Shown: positions 50,907 to 59,347 of the stretch, piece by piece
Position numbering within the stretch: position 1 is the stretch's first letter
Layout of the letters: every line of letters starts with the position of its first letter
From: JAKQIM01 sp029557965
GTDB taxonomy: Bacteria > Chloroflexota > Anaerolineae > Anaerolineales > UBA4823
Length of the DNA: 64,000 nucleotides
NCBI GenBank assembly: GCA_035341015.1
Contig: DAOQUL010000004.1
Span: forward strand, 58,051-122,050
Direction of reading: 5' to 3'
Notes under the pieces: generated by a model
The model's input: the letters and a program-made list of their open reading frames with translations, nothing else
The model's database searches: none
What the model was told of the DNA's origin: nothing
Program-made: the position numbers and the translations under genes

Positions 50907-50979
50907 AGCACATCAATAAAAGTCAAAATGAGTTTATAACAATTAACAATTATTAATATCTTTTGCCAAGAAGAAGAAC

Positions 50980-51012
50980 GGGGCTGTCTCTAAACACGTG
51001 TGAGACAGCCCC
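50980..51012 (-). terminator. Terminator of ftsH
   Basis: GGGGCTGTCTC (50980-50990) pairs with GAGACAGCCCC (51002-51012), 11 perfect pairs. The minus-strand end is T-rich (GTTCTTCTTCTT). Confidence 0.8.
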
Positions 51013-51055
51013 GGCATTACAGATACAGGTTCTTGGGGAGCCTGACCCCCAAAGT

Positions 51056-52927
51056 TCAGGCCGCCTGCGGCACCGGAGTGCCGTTATTTTTGGGAGTGGG
51101 GGTCGGGAAGAGGGCTTCAAACTCTTCGCGCGAGATGGTCTCCACTTCCAATAGGCGCTGGGCCACCGCATCCAACTTATCGCGGTACTCAGTCAAGAGC
51201 TGGCGAGAGCGGTCATAGGCCTGGCCGACCAGCTTGCGCACTTCCTGGTCGATCTGCTCGGCAACGGCATCTGAGTAGTCGCGCTGCTCAGAAATTTCAC
51301 GCCCCAAGAAGATCAATTCTTCTTTCTGACCGTAGACCATAGGTCCAAGGGCATCGCTCATGCCCAGGCGGGTCACCATCGAGCGGGCCATGCGTGTCAC
51401 CCGTTCCAGGTCATTGGCCGCGCCCGAGGTAATATCATTGAAGACCAACTCTTCGGCCGCTCGTCCACCCAGCAAGCCGACCATATCTGCCAGCATTTTC
51501 TTGCGGCCCATCAAGGTGCGGTCTTCTTCTGGCAGGGCCAGGGTGTAACCACCCATCATGCCGCGGGCAATGATCGAAACCTTGTGGACCGGGTCGGCCT
51601 CGGCCAGGGCATTCATCACCACCGCATGCCCGGCTTCGTGATACGCCACAATGCGCTTCTCTTCATCGCTGATCAGGCGGCTTTTGCGCTCGGGGCCGGC
51701 GATGACGCGCTCAATGGCTTCTTCCAGGTCTTCTTGCTCGATGGCTTTTTTATTGCGCCGCGCCGCCAGGATAGCGCCTTCATTAACAAGGTTCTCCAGG
51801 TCGGCCCCCACAAACCCGGGGGTAGAGCGGGCTAACACAGCCATATCGGTATTGGGCGCCAGGGGCTTACCCTTGGCGTGCACCTTGAGGATAGCTTCGC
51901 GGCCGCGCATATCGGGGCGGTCCAGCACCACGCGGCGGTCAAAACGGCCCGGACGCAGCAAAGCCGGATCGAGGATATCGGGACGGTTGGTTGCCGCCAT
52001 GATAATCACATTGGTATCGGTATCAAAACCATCCATCTCAACCAGCATCTGGTTAAGGGTTTGTTCGCGTTCATCGTGACTGCCGCCCAAACCGGCCCCA
52101 CGCTGGCGGCCCACGGCATCGATTTCATCCACGAAGACGATACAAGGCGAATGGCGCTTGGCCTGGTCAAACAGGTCGCGCACACGGCTGGCGCCGACAC
52201 CCACAAACATTTCAACAAATTCCGAACCCGAGATGGAGAAGAAAGGCACGCCCGCCTCACCAGAAACAGCCTTGGCCAAGAGCGTTTTGCCCGTTCCGGG
52301 AGGGCCTACCAAGAGCACACCCTTGGGAATGCGCGCCCCCAAAGAGATAAACTTCTCAGGCTCGCGCAGGAATTCGACCACTTCTTTCAGCTCTTCTTTG
52401 GATTCATCCACACCGGCTACGTCTTCAAAGGTCACGGTGGGCTGGTCGCCGGTGAACATGCGCGCCCGCGACTTGCCGAACGACATGGCGGCATTGTTGC
52501 TGCCCTGGGCCTGCCGGAAGACAAACCAAAAAACGCCGCCCAAGAGCAAGAAGGGCAGGATATATCCCAGGGCAGTTGCCACGCCCAACCAGGGGCTGGG
52601 GGGCTTGATTTCGATCTTGACCCGCTCTGGAGAGAGGTCAGCCGGGCTTACGCCCAGGTCGATCAACTGCTCGACCAGCGAAGCACCCGGATCCATATGC
52701 GAAGTACGCTCGTTCCCTTCACCGCCATCTTGATATACCACGGTCAATTGACTGTCATTCTCAATGATCCGCGCCACAATGCCGCTCTTTACATCGGCAG
52801 CTACCTGGTTGATCGAGAGGGTTTCTTGAGAACCCGGGTTCGACTGCAGGTTGTACATCACCAGCACGATGATGATGGCGAACAAAAGCACATAAACGAT
52901 CGTCGAACGGTTGCGATTAGAATTCAC
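51056..52927 (-). CDS. ftsH: ATP-dependent zinc metalloprotease FtsH
   Basis: A 623-residue AAA+ membrane protease. Two membrane helices frame an extracytoplasmic domain (about 10-125). Walker A GPPGTGKTLLAKAV is near residue 205, followed by Walker B IVFVDEIDAVGRQRG and SRH ATNRPDILDPALLRPGRFDR. The zinc protease motif HEAGHAVV is near 430, with the distal Asp in the GGRAAEELVF region. It degrades misfolded membrane proteins and short-lived regulators. I chose GTG 52927, preceded by GGAGGTGTCC, since the longer frame lacks a ribosome site. An extended -10 lies at 53078-53086. Confidence 0.96.
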   Translation of the reverse strand: MNSNRNRSTIVYVLLFAIIIVLVMYNLQSNPGSQETLSINQVAADVKSGIVARIIENDSQLTVVYQDGGEGNERTSHMDPGASLVEQLIDLGVSPADLSPERVKIEIKPPSPWLGVATALGYILPFLLLGGVFWFVFRQAQGSNNAAMSFGKSRARMFTGDQPTVTFEDVAGVDESKEELKEVVEFLREPEKFISLGARIPKGVLLVGPPGTGKTLLAKAVSGEAGVPFFSISGSEFVEMFVGVGASRVRDLFDQAKRHSPCIVFVDEIDAVGRQRGAGLGGSHDEREQTLNQMLVEMDGFDTDTNVIIMAATNRPDILDPALLRPGRFDRRVVLDRPDMRGREAILKVHAKGKPLAPNTDMAVLARSTPGFVGADLENLVNEGAILAARRNKKAIEQEDLEEAIERVIAGPERKSRLISDEEKRIVAYHEAGHAVVMNALAEADPVHKVSIIARGMMGGYTLALPEEDRTLMGRKKMLADMVGLLGGRAAEELVFNDITSGAANDLERVTRMARSMVTRLGMSDALGPMVYGQKEELIFLGREISEQRDYSDAVAEQIDQEVRKLVGQAYDRSRQLLTEYRDKLDAVAQRLLEVETISREEFEALFPTPTPKNNGTPVPQAA

Positions 52928-53077
52928 GGACACCTCCGAAATGTTCCAAAAAAGACAAAGCGTCTGCCGAAGCGTCTCATTCGCCAGACCTACTGATCCC
53001 TGCATTAAGAGTTAAACTTTCAGGCAGCGTAAGAAGGCCAGCTTGGTTTCACAATCTCTGCAACGACCAGTAAGCGG

Positions 53078-53086
53078 ATTATACCA
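53078..53086 (-). promoter_or_regulatory. Extended -10 promoter of ftsH
   Basis: The minus strand reads TGGTATAAT, giving a leader of about 145 bases to GTG 52927. Confidence 0.6.
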
Positions 53087-53214
53087 ATCTTATGGATGAT
53101 ATAGGGAATTTTCCTATCCCAAAAATCGCATTTCTAACACGCTTCTAACGAAATTTGACCCCGCGAGAGGGCTCAACAGTTGGCCGTTTCATGCATGCGG
53201 TCTACAAATGCCAT

Positions 53215-53243
53215 TTGACGGAATGGATATCTTAATCTATACT
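53215..53243 (+). promoter_or_regulatory. Promoter of the acidic membrane-protein gene
   Basis: A -35 TTGACG (53215-53220), 17-base spacer, -10 TATACT (53238-53243). The leader is about 45 bases and includes AGGAGG. Confidence 0.75.
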
Positions 53244-53295
53244 GGCATATAGCGCATCATTCATAATTGAAAGAATGACGGTCAGGAGGTCTTAT

Positions 53296-54450
53296 ATGGG
53301 CGGGACGGTTGAAGATGAAAACGTGGTAGAACCCGAACCAGCACAGGGCCAGCCCGAGGCAGAAATCGACAGCGACGGGGCAATGGGCACTGCTCAAGAG
53401 GATACAGAACTGGCAGAAATTGAGGCTGCTTTAGCCAGCGTCGAGACAGGCGGCGAGAGCCTGGAAGAAGGGGTCAAAGATATGACCTCGGCAACCGAGA
53501 CCCTAGAGCCTGCCGGCTATACCGGCCTGCCCCAAGAAGAGGTTCCCCTGCCTCCTATCGCATCCACCACCGGCGCTCTGCCGTTCAGCCCCGAGGCCTA
53601 CCAAGACCCCAGCCCCACGGGCGGATTGAAAAGCAAAGAATCCCCGCTTCAAAAAGATGCCCTGCCAGCCGAGCCAGAACTGGTCAGCTTCTTCATCAAA
53701 GATGAGCGCATGGACAAATTATGGAAACGCGCCGATGCGGCGAAAGAGAGGCTCGACACAGATATTCACACGGTTGAGCTTGGCCGGATGCTCTTGGACC
53801 AGATCAAATACGCCCGCAACTACCTGCTGGCAGGGCGCGATTATTACGAAGAAGCCGAGCGCCACATTAACGAAGTGGAGTTCTTGCTCAAGCAAAACCT
53901 GCAGGCCCGCAAATGGTCTGCCAGCTACGGCTTGCCTCTTTTCATCTATGAATTGATTTGGGGAATTGCATTCATCCTGCTTTTCCTGGCACTGCACACG
54001 CCGGTCTTTGCCGGGTTCAGCGCTGATGTGCGCGGCATGCTGGCAAGCATGATCTGCGGCGGGTTGGGCGGCGTGACGGGCGCCTGGTTTGCCCTGATCA
54101 AGCACACGGCCCAAGATCAAGACTTCGATAAGCAGCATTCCATGTGGTATCTCAACAGCCCCCTGATGGGCGCCGGGCTAGGCGCTTTCGTCTATTGGAT
54201 CATGCGCGGCGGCCTGATTGCCATCACCAATGCCGATACGGCTGTAGAGGCACCGTGGGTGATCTACATCCTGGCCTGGCTGGCAGGCTACCAGCACAAC
54301 GTCTTCACCAGCCTGGTCAAACGGGTGATCAAGATCTTCGACACGGATTCTGGCAGTGAGAACAACGGCGGGGCAGCAAAAGATGCCCCAGCCAACCTGC
54401 CTGCCCCCACCCCGCCCGGGGCTGAAGAAGGCCCATCAAAAAGAGGCTAA
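53296..54450 (+). CDS. Membrane protein with long acidic N-terminus, unknown
   Basis: A 384-residue protein of no recognised family. Residues 1-130 are acidic and low-complexity (Glu, Pro, Thr), probably disordered and cytoplasmic. A helical amphipathic segment (about 140-205, RMDKLWKRADAAKERLDTDIHTVELGRM onwards) may form a coiled coil. Four hydrophobic segments follow: LFIYELIWGIAFILLFLAL, MLASMICGGLGGVTGAWFAL, MGAGLGAFVYWIMRGGL and VIYILAWLAGYQHNVF. The short C-terminal tail is Pro-rich. AGGAGG lies six bases before ATG 53296; another ATG at 53275 is not supported. A mechanical or signalling role is conceivable, but no catalytic residues show. Confidence 0.75.
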   Translation: MGGTVEDENVVEPEPAQGQPEAEIDSDGAMGTAQEDTELAEIEAALASVETGGESLEEGVKDMTSATETLEPAGYTGLPQEEVPLPPIASTTGALPFSPEAYQDPSPTGGLKSKESPLQKDALPAEPELVSFFIKDERMDKLWKRADAAKERLDTDIHTVELGRMLLDQIKYARNYLLAGRDYYEEAERHINEVEFLLKQNLQARKWSASYGLPLFIYELIWGIAFILLFLALHTPVFAGFSADVRGMLASMICGGLGGVTGAWFALIKHTAQDQDFDKQHSMWYLNSPLMGAGLGAFVYWIMRGGLIAITNADTAVEAPWVIYILAWLAGYQHNVFTSLVKRVIKIFDTDSGSENNGGAAKDAPANLPAPTPPGAEEGPSKRG

Positions 54451-54484
54451 AACGCGGGGAACTTCTCGCTTGATTTGATGAAAA

Positions 54485-55504
54485 TCACAAGGCTTTGAAA
54501 ACCTGCTGTACATGCAGCCGGTCATGTGCGGCGATGATATTGACCAATTCGTGCAGCAAGGTGGGGCCAAAGATGGCGTGGCGCGCGGGCCGGTTCCACC
54601 CCTGCGCATCAAGGCTGCGCAGTTGGGTGACCAACTCAATACGTGCCTGCGTAAACGATGAAAGCGCCTGCACAGGATCCTGGTGCAGGTAATCTCGCTC
54701 TTCAGCCCAGGGGTCTGTATCTTGCCCGGCAAGGAAGGGGTTGTTTTCATGCGCCACCTTGCTCACCCGAGGCAGGTTGACCTCCTGCTCTACATCTCGC
54801 AAATGGCATAACACCTCTACCGGGCTCCATTCCCCAGCCATAGGCCGGAGAGCCAGGGCCTCATCCCCCCGGTCAGCGCACAGGGCTGCCAGCACCGCCG
54901 GCGTGGATTCTAATACCGCCAGCATCGCCGAGGGCGAGGTGAGCTTTGGGGCCAGCGCATCCGCGTCCTGGCTTTCCAGCCAGGGCAGCAGACCCTCCAG
55001 CCCGCCGTGCGGGGGAGATTCGTCTGGCCCAGGCCACTGTTCTGTTCCGTTCACCCAATAGACAGGCAAGCCAAGCTGGCGCGCGGCCGCAATATCCAGG
55101 CTGACATCGTTCCCGATCATCACCACCGGTTCTTGCGGCCAGCCCAGGCGGCCCAAGAACTCTGCAAAATAGGCCGGGTTAGGCTTGGCAAAATGAAAGC
55201 TTTCATAAGAGGGCACCAGGGCAAAGGGATACTGCTCTACGGGCAGACCGGCCCACTCCAGGCGCTGGACGATGGCGGTGAGGGGGAAGAGAGGGTTGGT
55301 TGCGATCCCCACCCGGTAACCACGCTGCAGCGCATCTTCCACCACCCGNNNNNNNNNNNNNNNNNNNNNNNNNNNNNNNNNNNNNNNNNNNNNNNNNNNN
55401 NNNNNNNNNNNNNNNNNNNNNNNNNNNNNNNNNNNNNNNNNNNNNNNNAAGATGTCCATTGGGTTGTCGAGCAGCGTATCGTCGAGATCAAACAGCAGGA
55501 TCAT
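54485..55504 (-). CDS. HAD-family hydrolase fused to a DinB-like domain (interrupted by assembly gap)
   Basis: The N-terminus MILLFDLDDTLLDNP is HAD motif I (two Asp). After the N gap, RVGIATNP is motif II, KPNPAYF motif III and VVMIGNDVSLDIAAA motif IV, so a phosphatase-like domain is complete except for the missing cap region. From about LTSPSAMLAVLE a DinB_2-type four-helix domain follows, with His residues in VEVLCHLRD and HDRLHVQQV that would bind metal. Only 33 residues fit the 100-N placeholder; HAD caps are usually longer, so the true gap is probably larger and the reading frame across it is unverified. The start is ATG 55504, overlapping the preceding gene by 17 bases. Confidence 0.7.
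   Translation of the reverse strand: MILLFDLDDTLLDNPMDIXXXXXXXXXXXXXXXXXXXXXXXXXXXXXXXXXXRVVEDALQRGYRVGIATNPLFPLTAIVQRLEWAGLPVEQYPFALVPSYESFHFAKPNPAYFAEFLGRLGWPQEPVVMIGNDVSLDIAAARQLGLPVYWVNGTEQWPGPDESPPHGGLEGLLPWLESQDADALAPKLTSPSAMLAVLESTPAVLAALCADRGDEALALRPMAGEWSPVEVLCHLRDVEQEVNLPRVSKVAHENNPFLAGQDTDPWAEERDYLHQDPVQALSSFTQARIELVTQLRSLDAQGWNRPARHAIFGPTLLHELVNIIAAHDRLHVQQVFKAL
55349..55448. other. Assembly gap (100 N)
   Basis: Exactly 100 consecutive N, the conventional placeholder for a gap of unknown length. It falls inside the HAD hydrolase gene between motifs I and II. Confidence 0.99.
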
Positions 55505-55832
55505 CCGGTTGTTCCCCGATCGGCGGCAGCTCGTGGCAGGCCCCACATCCAATATGTGGGTCAAAACCCGAGCGCTGCGTTTTCGCACAAAATGTTTGCA
55601 CCTGCACCTGCTGCCAGATGAACGGGAAAGGCCGGGCCAGGCGCGGCCGCAGCATCATCGAGCGGCAGGCGTTTGCCATCTGGATGCCCGGCACGGGGCA
55701 TTTTTCGCACAGCCTGGCGTTCCAGGCCAGCGGCGGCGAGACGGATTGCAATAACCGGCAGACTTCATTGTTACGGCCGCGGAAATAGTCTCCGTAAAAG
55801 TATTCACATTCTCTGCCAGCAGGTGTGCGCAT
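55488..55832 (-). CDS. Small cysteine-rich protein, unknown
   Basis: About 114 residues from ATG 55832. It has nine cysteines arranged as single Cys residues plus pairs (LCEKCPVPGIQMANAC, FCAKT, GCGACHELPP), which suggests metal or Fe-S binding. I do not recognise the family with certainty. An in-frame GTG at 55859 would add nine residues; neither start has a good ribosome site. The gene overlaps the HAD-DinB start by 17 bases, so the two are probably translated together and may act on one pathway. The reading frame is unusually free of stops, has coherent codon use and is not a shadow of another gene. Confidence 0.65.
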   Translation of the reverse strand: MRTPAGRECEYFYGDYFRGRNNEVCRLLQSVSPPLAWNARLCEKCPVPGIQMANACRSMMLRPRLARPFPFIWQQVQVQTFCAKTQRSGFDPHIGCGACHELPPIGEQPDDPAV

Positions 55833-55897
55833 TAACGGACCATGTTTAAAAAGGAACACCTGGCAGAGGGGGTCACGATCTGCCAGGTTGCAATCAC

Positions 55898-56455
55898 TTA
55901 AGCGCGGGTAACGTATGTGCCCGTGCGGGTATCGACGCGAATGCGGTCACCCACATTCACAAAGGCCGGCACCTGCACCTCAAGACCCGTTTGGGTCTTG
56001 ACGCGCTTGGTCACGCCCGTCGCCGTATCGCCACGCACAGCCGCTTCGCCTTCCACCACATCCATATCCACGGTGATGGGCAGCTCGACATCGATGGCCT
56101 CGCCCTGGTAGAAGGTCAGCTTAACTTCCAGGTTCTCGATCAAGTACAGCGCGCTGTCGCCCAACACAGTGCTCTGGATGGCAGGCTGCTCGTAGGTCTC
56201 GAGATCCATGAAGTGGTAGACTTCACCGTCGTTGTACAGGTACTGAACATTGTGAAAATCCAGGCGCACGTCTTGAACACGCTCGCCGGATTGGAATGTT
56301 TTCTCCAGGGTCGTTCCGCTGCGCAGATCCACCGCTTTGATGCGGATGGTAGCATTCCCGCGGCCAGGCTTGTTGTGGTGATAATCCAACACCTTGTATA
56401 GCTTGTTATCAAACTCAAAGGTCACACCTTTGCGTAGATCATTGACATCAATCAT
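55898..56455 (-). CDS. efp: Translation elongation factor P
   Basis: A 185-residue EF-P with three beta-barrel domains. It relieves ribosome stalling at consecutive prolines. The N-terminal domain has NDLRKGVTFEFDNKLYKVLD and the tip loop HHNKPGRGNATIR: the residue at the usually modified position is Arg32, not Lys34-type lysine, as in the rhamnosylated and some unmodified EF-Ps. The C-terminal SxTGVTKRVKTQTGLEVQVPAFVNVGD region is standard. The -10 TATAAT (minus strand, 56499-56494) sits about 40 bases before ATG 56455, and GAAAGGAGC lies in the leader. Confidence 0.95.
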   Translation of the reverse strand: MIDVNDLRKGVTFEFDNKLYKVLDYHHNKPGRGNATIRIKAVDLRSGTTLEKTFQSGERVQDVRLDFHNVQYLYNDGEVYHFMDLETYEQPAIQSTVLGDSALYLIENLEVKLTFYQGEAIDVELPITVDMDVVEGEAAVRGDTATGVTKRVKTQTGLEVQVPAFVNVGDRIRVDTRTGTYVTRA

Positions 56456-56612
56456 AGTCTTTCTAATTTGCTCCTTTCAAAGATACGGCACGGATTATAG
56501 CGGAGGCATTGCACTATGACAAGGTCGCAACGATAATAACATTCAAAATTGATACCAATTCTTACTTGCTTGTGGTAAACTTGAAAGACCTAACAAGGTA
56601 TCAGGAGGAGCT

Positions 56613-57008
56613 GTGGCAGATCAACTCAAACGTCTGGTATATATTGAAGACGAAGAAGAAATGATCGACCTGGTGCGGTTGATCCTCAGCCGCCGCGGGT
56701 TTGAAGTGCTGGGCGCCAATGGCGGCCGGCAGGGATTGGATATGGTTCGCAAGGAACATCCCGACCTGGTGCTGCTCGACCTGATGATGCCCGACATGGA
56801 TGGTTGGGATGTGTACCAGCAAATGAAGGCCGATGACAGCACACGCGAGATCCCGGTCATTGTGGTCACCGCCAAAGCCCAAAGTATTGACAAAGTGCTG
56901 GGCCTGCATATTGCCAAAGTGGAAGATTATATTGCCAAGCCTTTTAGCCCTCAGGAACTGACCGACAGCGTTGAAAAGGTATTAGCCCGACGGCAAGCAC
57001 CGCAATAA
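56613..57008 (+). CDS. Stand-alone response regulator receiver protein
   Basis: A 131-residue CheY-like receiver domain without an output domain. The acidic pocket is IEDEEE (12-16); the phospho-acceptor is Asp56 in LVLLDLMMPDMDGWD; the Thr in VIVVTAKAQ and the Lys in YIAKPFSPQEL complete the switch residues. It would relay a histidine-kinase signal by protein interaction; no kinase gene is adjacent. The start is GTG 56613, placed by TCAGGAGGAGCT just upstream. A terminator follows. Confidence 0.93.
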   Translation: MADQLKRLVYIEDEEEMIDLVRLILSRRGFEVLGANGGRQGLDMVRKEHPDLVLLDLMMPDMDGWDVYQQMKADDSTREIPVIVVTAKAQSIDKVLGLHIAKVEDYIAKPFSPQELTDSVEKVLARRQAPQ

Positions 57009-57026
57009 AACCAGGCAACCGTGCAG

Positions 57027-57053
57027 CGGGGCGGCGAAAGTCGCCCCGTTTTT
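57027..57053 (+). terminator. Intrinsic terminator
   Basis: CGGGGCG (57027-57033) pairs with CGCCCCG (57042-57048), loop GCGAAAGT, then TTTTT. Confidence 0.88.
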
Positions 57054-57084
57054 ACATGGCCTGCTGCCCAACCAGCAAGATAAT

Positions 57085-57465
57085 ATGAAATACGTTTCAA
57101 TCACCAACCTTACCACCCCCCGGGTTCAGCCGGTAATTGCCCGTTACTGCGCTTCCTTTTTCTGCCAACTGCGCGGGTTGATGTTCCACCCCAGCCTGCC
57201 GCCTGGCGAAGGGCTCTTGCTGGTACAGAGCCGAGACAGCCGCCTGGAATCTTCAATTCACATGATGTTCATGCGCATGGACCTGGCGGTGGTCTGGATC
57301 AACAGTGCCAACGAAGTGGTGGATGTGTGCCTGGCGCGCCGCTGGCGGCCCGCCTACTTCTCTCAGCGACCGGCCCGCTACGTACTCGAACTAAATACTG
57401 CCCGGCTGAGCGATTTTCAAGTGGGCGACAAACTTGAGATTGCAGAAACCTGGCTCGATTCATAA
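57085..57465 (+). CDS. DUF192 family protein
   Basis: A 126-residue DUF192 domain: QLRGLMFHPSLPPGEGLLLVQ, then SSIHMMFMRMDLAVVWINSANEVVDV and ARYVLELNTARLSDFQVGDKLEI fit the family beta-barrel. Function is unknown in the family; many members are exported, but this one lacks a signal peptide. No ribosome site is seen before ATG 57085. It lies 15 bases before the LysM-M23 gene and probably shares its transcript. Confidence 0.85.
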   Translation: MKYVSITNLTTPRVQPVIARYCASFFCQLRGLMFHPSLPPGEGLLLVQSRDSRLESSIHMMFMRMDLAVVWINSANEVVDVCLARRWRPAYFSQRPARYVLELNTARLSDFQVGDKLEIAETWLDS

Positions 57466-57479
57466 GTCACAATAAAAAA

Positions 57480-58922
57480 ATGCTGCGTTATATCCGTCCC
57501 CTGATCCTACTTTGCCTGGTGGCAGTGGTGCTTTGGCCCACCGGCTGGGCTGCGGCCCAAGATGTCACCCCTTCTGGCCCCATTTACATCGTCCAATCGG
57601 GCGATACCCTGTGGAGCATTTCGCTGCGGTTTGGCGTTTCACAGGCCGACCTGCAAGCTGCCAACAATATCAGCGACCCCAGCCAGATCAGAGTTGGCGA
57701 CAAGATCATCATTCCTGGGATGGAAGGCATCCAGGGGGTATTAACCACCCAAGAAGTGCCCTTCGGCGAAACCCTGCACAGCCTTAGCCAGCGCTACCAG
57801 GTGGCAGAGGACACATTAATTCAACTCAACCACATCACCAGCCCGCAGGAGCTTTATGCCGGCAGCGCACTCGTCATTCCTCAAAATGAAGAGACGCCCG
57901 CCCCTGGCTTGCGGTTGGCCCTGCCAGCGGGGCAGTCTTTGCTGGAGCTGGCAATTGCCAACGGCAGTGACCCTTACTCTTTAGCCGCGGCCAACGGCCT
58001 GGACGGCACCTGGGCGGCCCTGCCGGGCGAGGTGCTGCGCCTGCCAGGTCCGCAGGATGACGGCCCGGGGGCGCTGCCCTCTGCCATCACCTCCGTCGAA
58101 CTTACCAGGCTGACGCAAGGCGTTACCGCCCAACTAGACCTGGTGGGGGCCCCTGGCCTAGCCCTGAGCGGCAGCCTGGTTGGGCATGCCGTCAGCTTCT
58201 TCCCCCTGGCCGAGGGGCGTTACGTGGCCTTGACCAGCGTATATGCCATGCTCAAGCCGGGCATTTATCCACTGACCCTGCAAGGAACCCTGCCCGATGG
58301 CGCGCCCTTCGCCTTCAGCCAGCAGGTTTTGGTGCAAAGCGGCGAATACTTGACCCGCCTGACACCCCTCATCGTGGATCCGGCCGGCCTGGATCCGGCC
58401 ATTACTCGCCCAGAAGATGAAATGTGGAACGCCCTGGCCCAACCCGCCACGCCCCAACGGTATTGGGAGGGTGTTTTTCAATACCCAATGCCCGCCCTCT
58501 ATCTCGACGGCTACTCAGATTATTTCGGGGTGCGCCGCTACTATAATGATGATCCAACACTTTATTTCCATACCGGTCTGGATATCCCGGCCGCCATCGG
58601 CGTGGAGGTGTACACCCCAGCCGCCGGCAAGGTGGTATTTGCCGGTCACCTGGCGGTGCGCGGCTGTGCAATCATGATCGACCACGGGTGGGGCATCTAT
58701 TCGGGCATGATGCACATACAAGAAGACCCCGATACAAAAGAATGCATCGGGATCTTGGTAGAAGTTGATCAGCAGGTTGATGCAGGGCAGGTGATCGCCC
58801 TGGTGGGCAACACAGGCTTGCGCACCACGGGCTCACACCTGCACTGGGAAATGTGGGCCGGGGGAGTGCAGGTCGACCCAATGGATTGGCTGGTCCAGCA
58901 GTTCCCCTATTCCGAGTTGTAG
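57480..58922 (+). CDS. Secreted LysM-M23 peptidase (cell-wall endopeptidase family)
   Basis: A 480-residue exported protein. A signal peptide covers about residues 1-26 (ending WAAAQ). Two LysM domains follow: IYIVQSGDTLWSISLRFGV (about 37-82) and VPFGETLHSLSQRYQVAEDTLIQLN (about 95-137); a degenerate third may be near 150. After a beta-rich middle, the M23 (LytM) domain starts near 355 with HTGLDIPAAIGVEVYTPAAGK (His and Asp zinc ligands) and ends with SHLHWEMW (the HxH ligand). It should cut peptidoglycan or a related wall polymer outside the cell. It converges on the DUF2007 gene with a 16-base overlap. Confidence 0.92.
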   Translation: MLRYIRPLILLCLVAVVLWPTGWAAAQDVTPSGPIYIVQSGDTLWSISLRFGVSQADLQAANNISDPSQIRVGDKIIIPGMEGIQGVLTTQEVPFGETLHSLSQRYQVAEDTLIQLNHITSPQELYAGSALVIPQNEETPAPGLRLALPAGQSLLELAIANGSDPYSLAAANGLDGTWAALPGEVLRLPGPQDDGPGALPSAITSVELTRLTQGVTAQLDLVGAPGLALSGSLVGHAVSFFPLAEGRYVALTSVYAMLKPGIYPLTLQGTLPDGAPFAFSQQVLVQSGEYLTRLTPLIVDPAGLDPAITRPEDEMWNALAQPATPQRYWEGVFQYPMPALYLDGYSDYFGVRRYYNDDPTLYFHTGLDIPAAIGVEVYTPAAGKVVFAGHLAVRGCAIMIDHGWGIYSGMMHIQEDPDTKECIGILVEVDQQVDAGQVIALVGNTGLRTTGSHLHWEMWAGGVQVDPMDWLVQQFPYSEL

Positions 58923-59137
58923 TAGGCCTCGAGGATTTGGCGGGCCTGTTCGGCCATGCCAGCGGGCACCAAAATCTCGACCGCGCCCAGGGTACCCAGA
59001 GTGACCTGCAAAACCTGGCCTAAACCTTCCTGGCTTAAGACCACCTGGATCCCTTGGGCCTCTAACATCCCTCTCAGGATCTCGGCCTGCAGCAGTCCAT
59101 CTACACGATCTACTACCTGCCATTGATCTTCAGACAT
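58907..59137 (-). CDS. DUF2007 domain protein
   Basis: A 76-residue small protein of the DUF2007 (putative signal-transducing) family: VVDRVDGLLQAEILRGMLEAQGIQVVL and VEILVPAGMAEQARQILEAY form the expected alpha-beta fold. No catalytic residues or localisation signal are seen. It is monocistronic and converges on the LysM-M23 gene, whose end it overlaps by 16 bases. The family name reflects annotation, not demonstrated function. Confidence 0.85.
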   Translation of the reverse strand: MSEDQWQVVDRVDGLLQAEILRGMLEAQGIQVVLSQEGLGQVLQVTLGTLGAVEILVPAGMAEQARQILEAYYNSE

Positions 59138-59347
59138 GGCGCACCTCCACCATCATTATAGCGTATATTTTGCCAACCGCTTCTCTCGATACATCGTGTA
59201 TAATTATAAGGCGCGTAAATTATGCAAAAATGGCGTTTCAGGCCTGTTTTTTGGCGCGTCTCTGCTCTAACCGGTTACGGATGCGGGCAGTAATCTGAAT
59301 GAAAAAACGATGATAAGTTTATTTATACCACACGGTTGAGGCGAATT

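Larger units (their letters stand above)
52928..53295. other. Divergent intergenic region between ftsH and a membrane-protein gene
   Basis: 368 bases without a gene. Besides the ftsH promoter (53078) and the plus-strand promoter (53215-53243), there is a 145-base ftsH leader with no obvious terminator or known riboswitch and an AT-rich centre. Imperfect GGGAATTTTCC near 53104 is self-complementary but unassigned. Confidence 0.5.

Noticed and set aside
52928..53295. Hidden gene or riboswitch in the ftsH leader
   Set aside because: No sizeable ORF with a ribosome site and no known conserved RNA motif was visible.
55307..55621. Plus-strand reading frames across the N gap
   Set aside because: They are antisense shadows of the HAD and Cys-rich genes, and the N placeholder makes them arbitrary.
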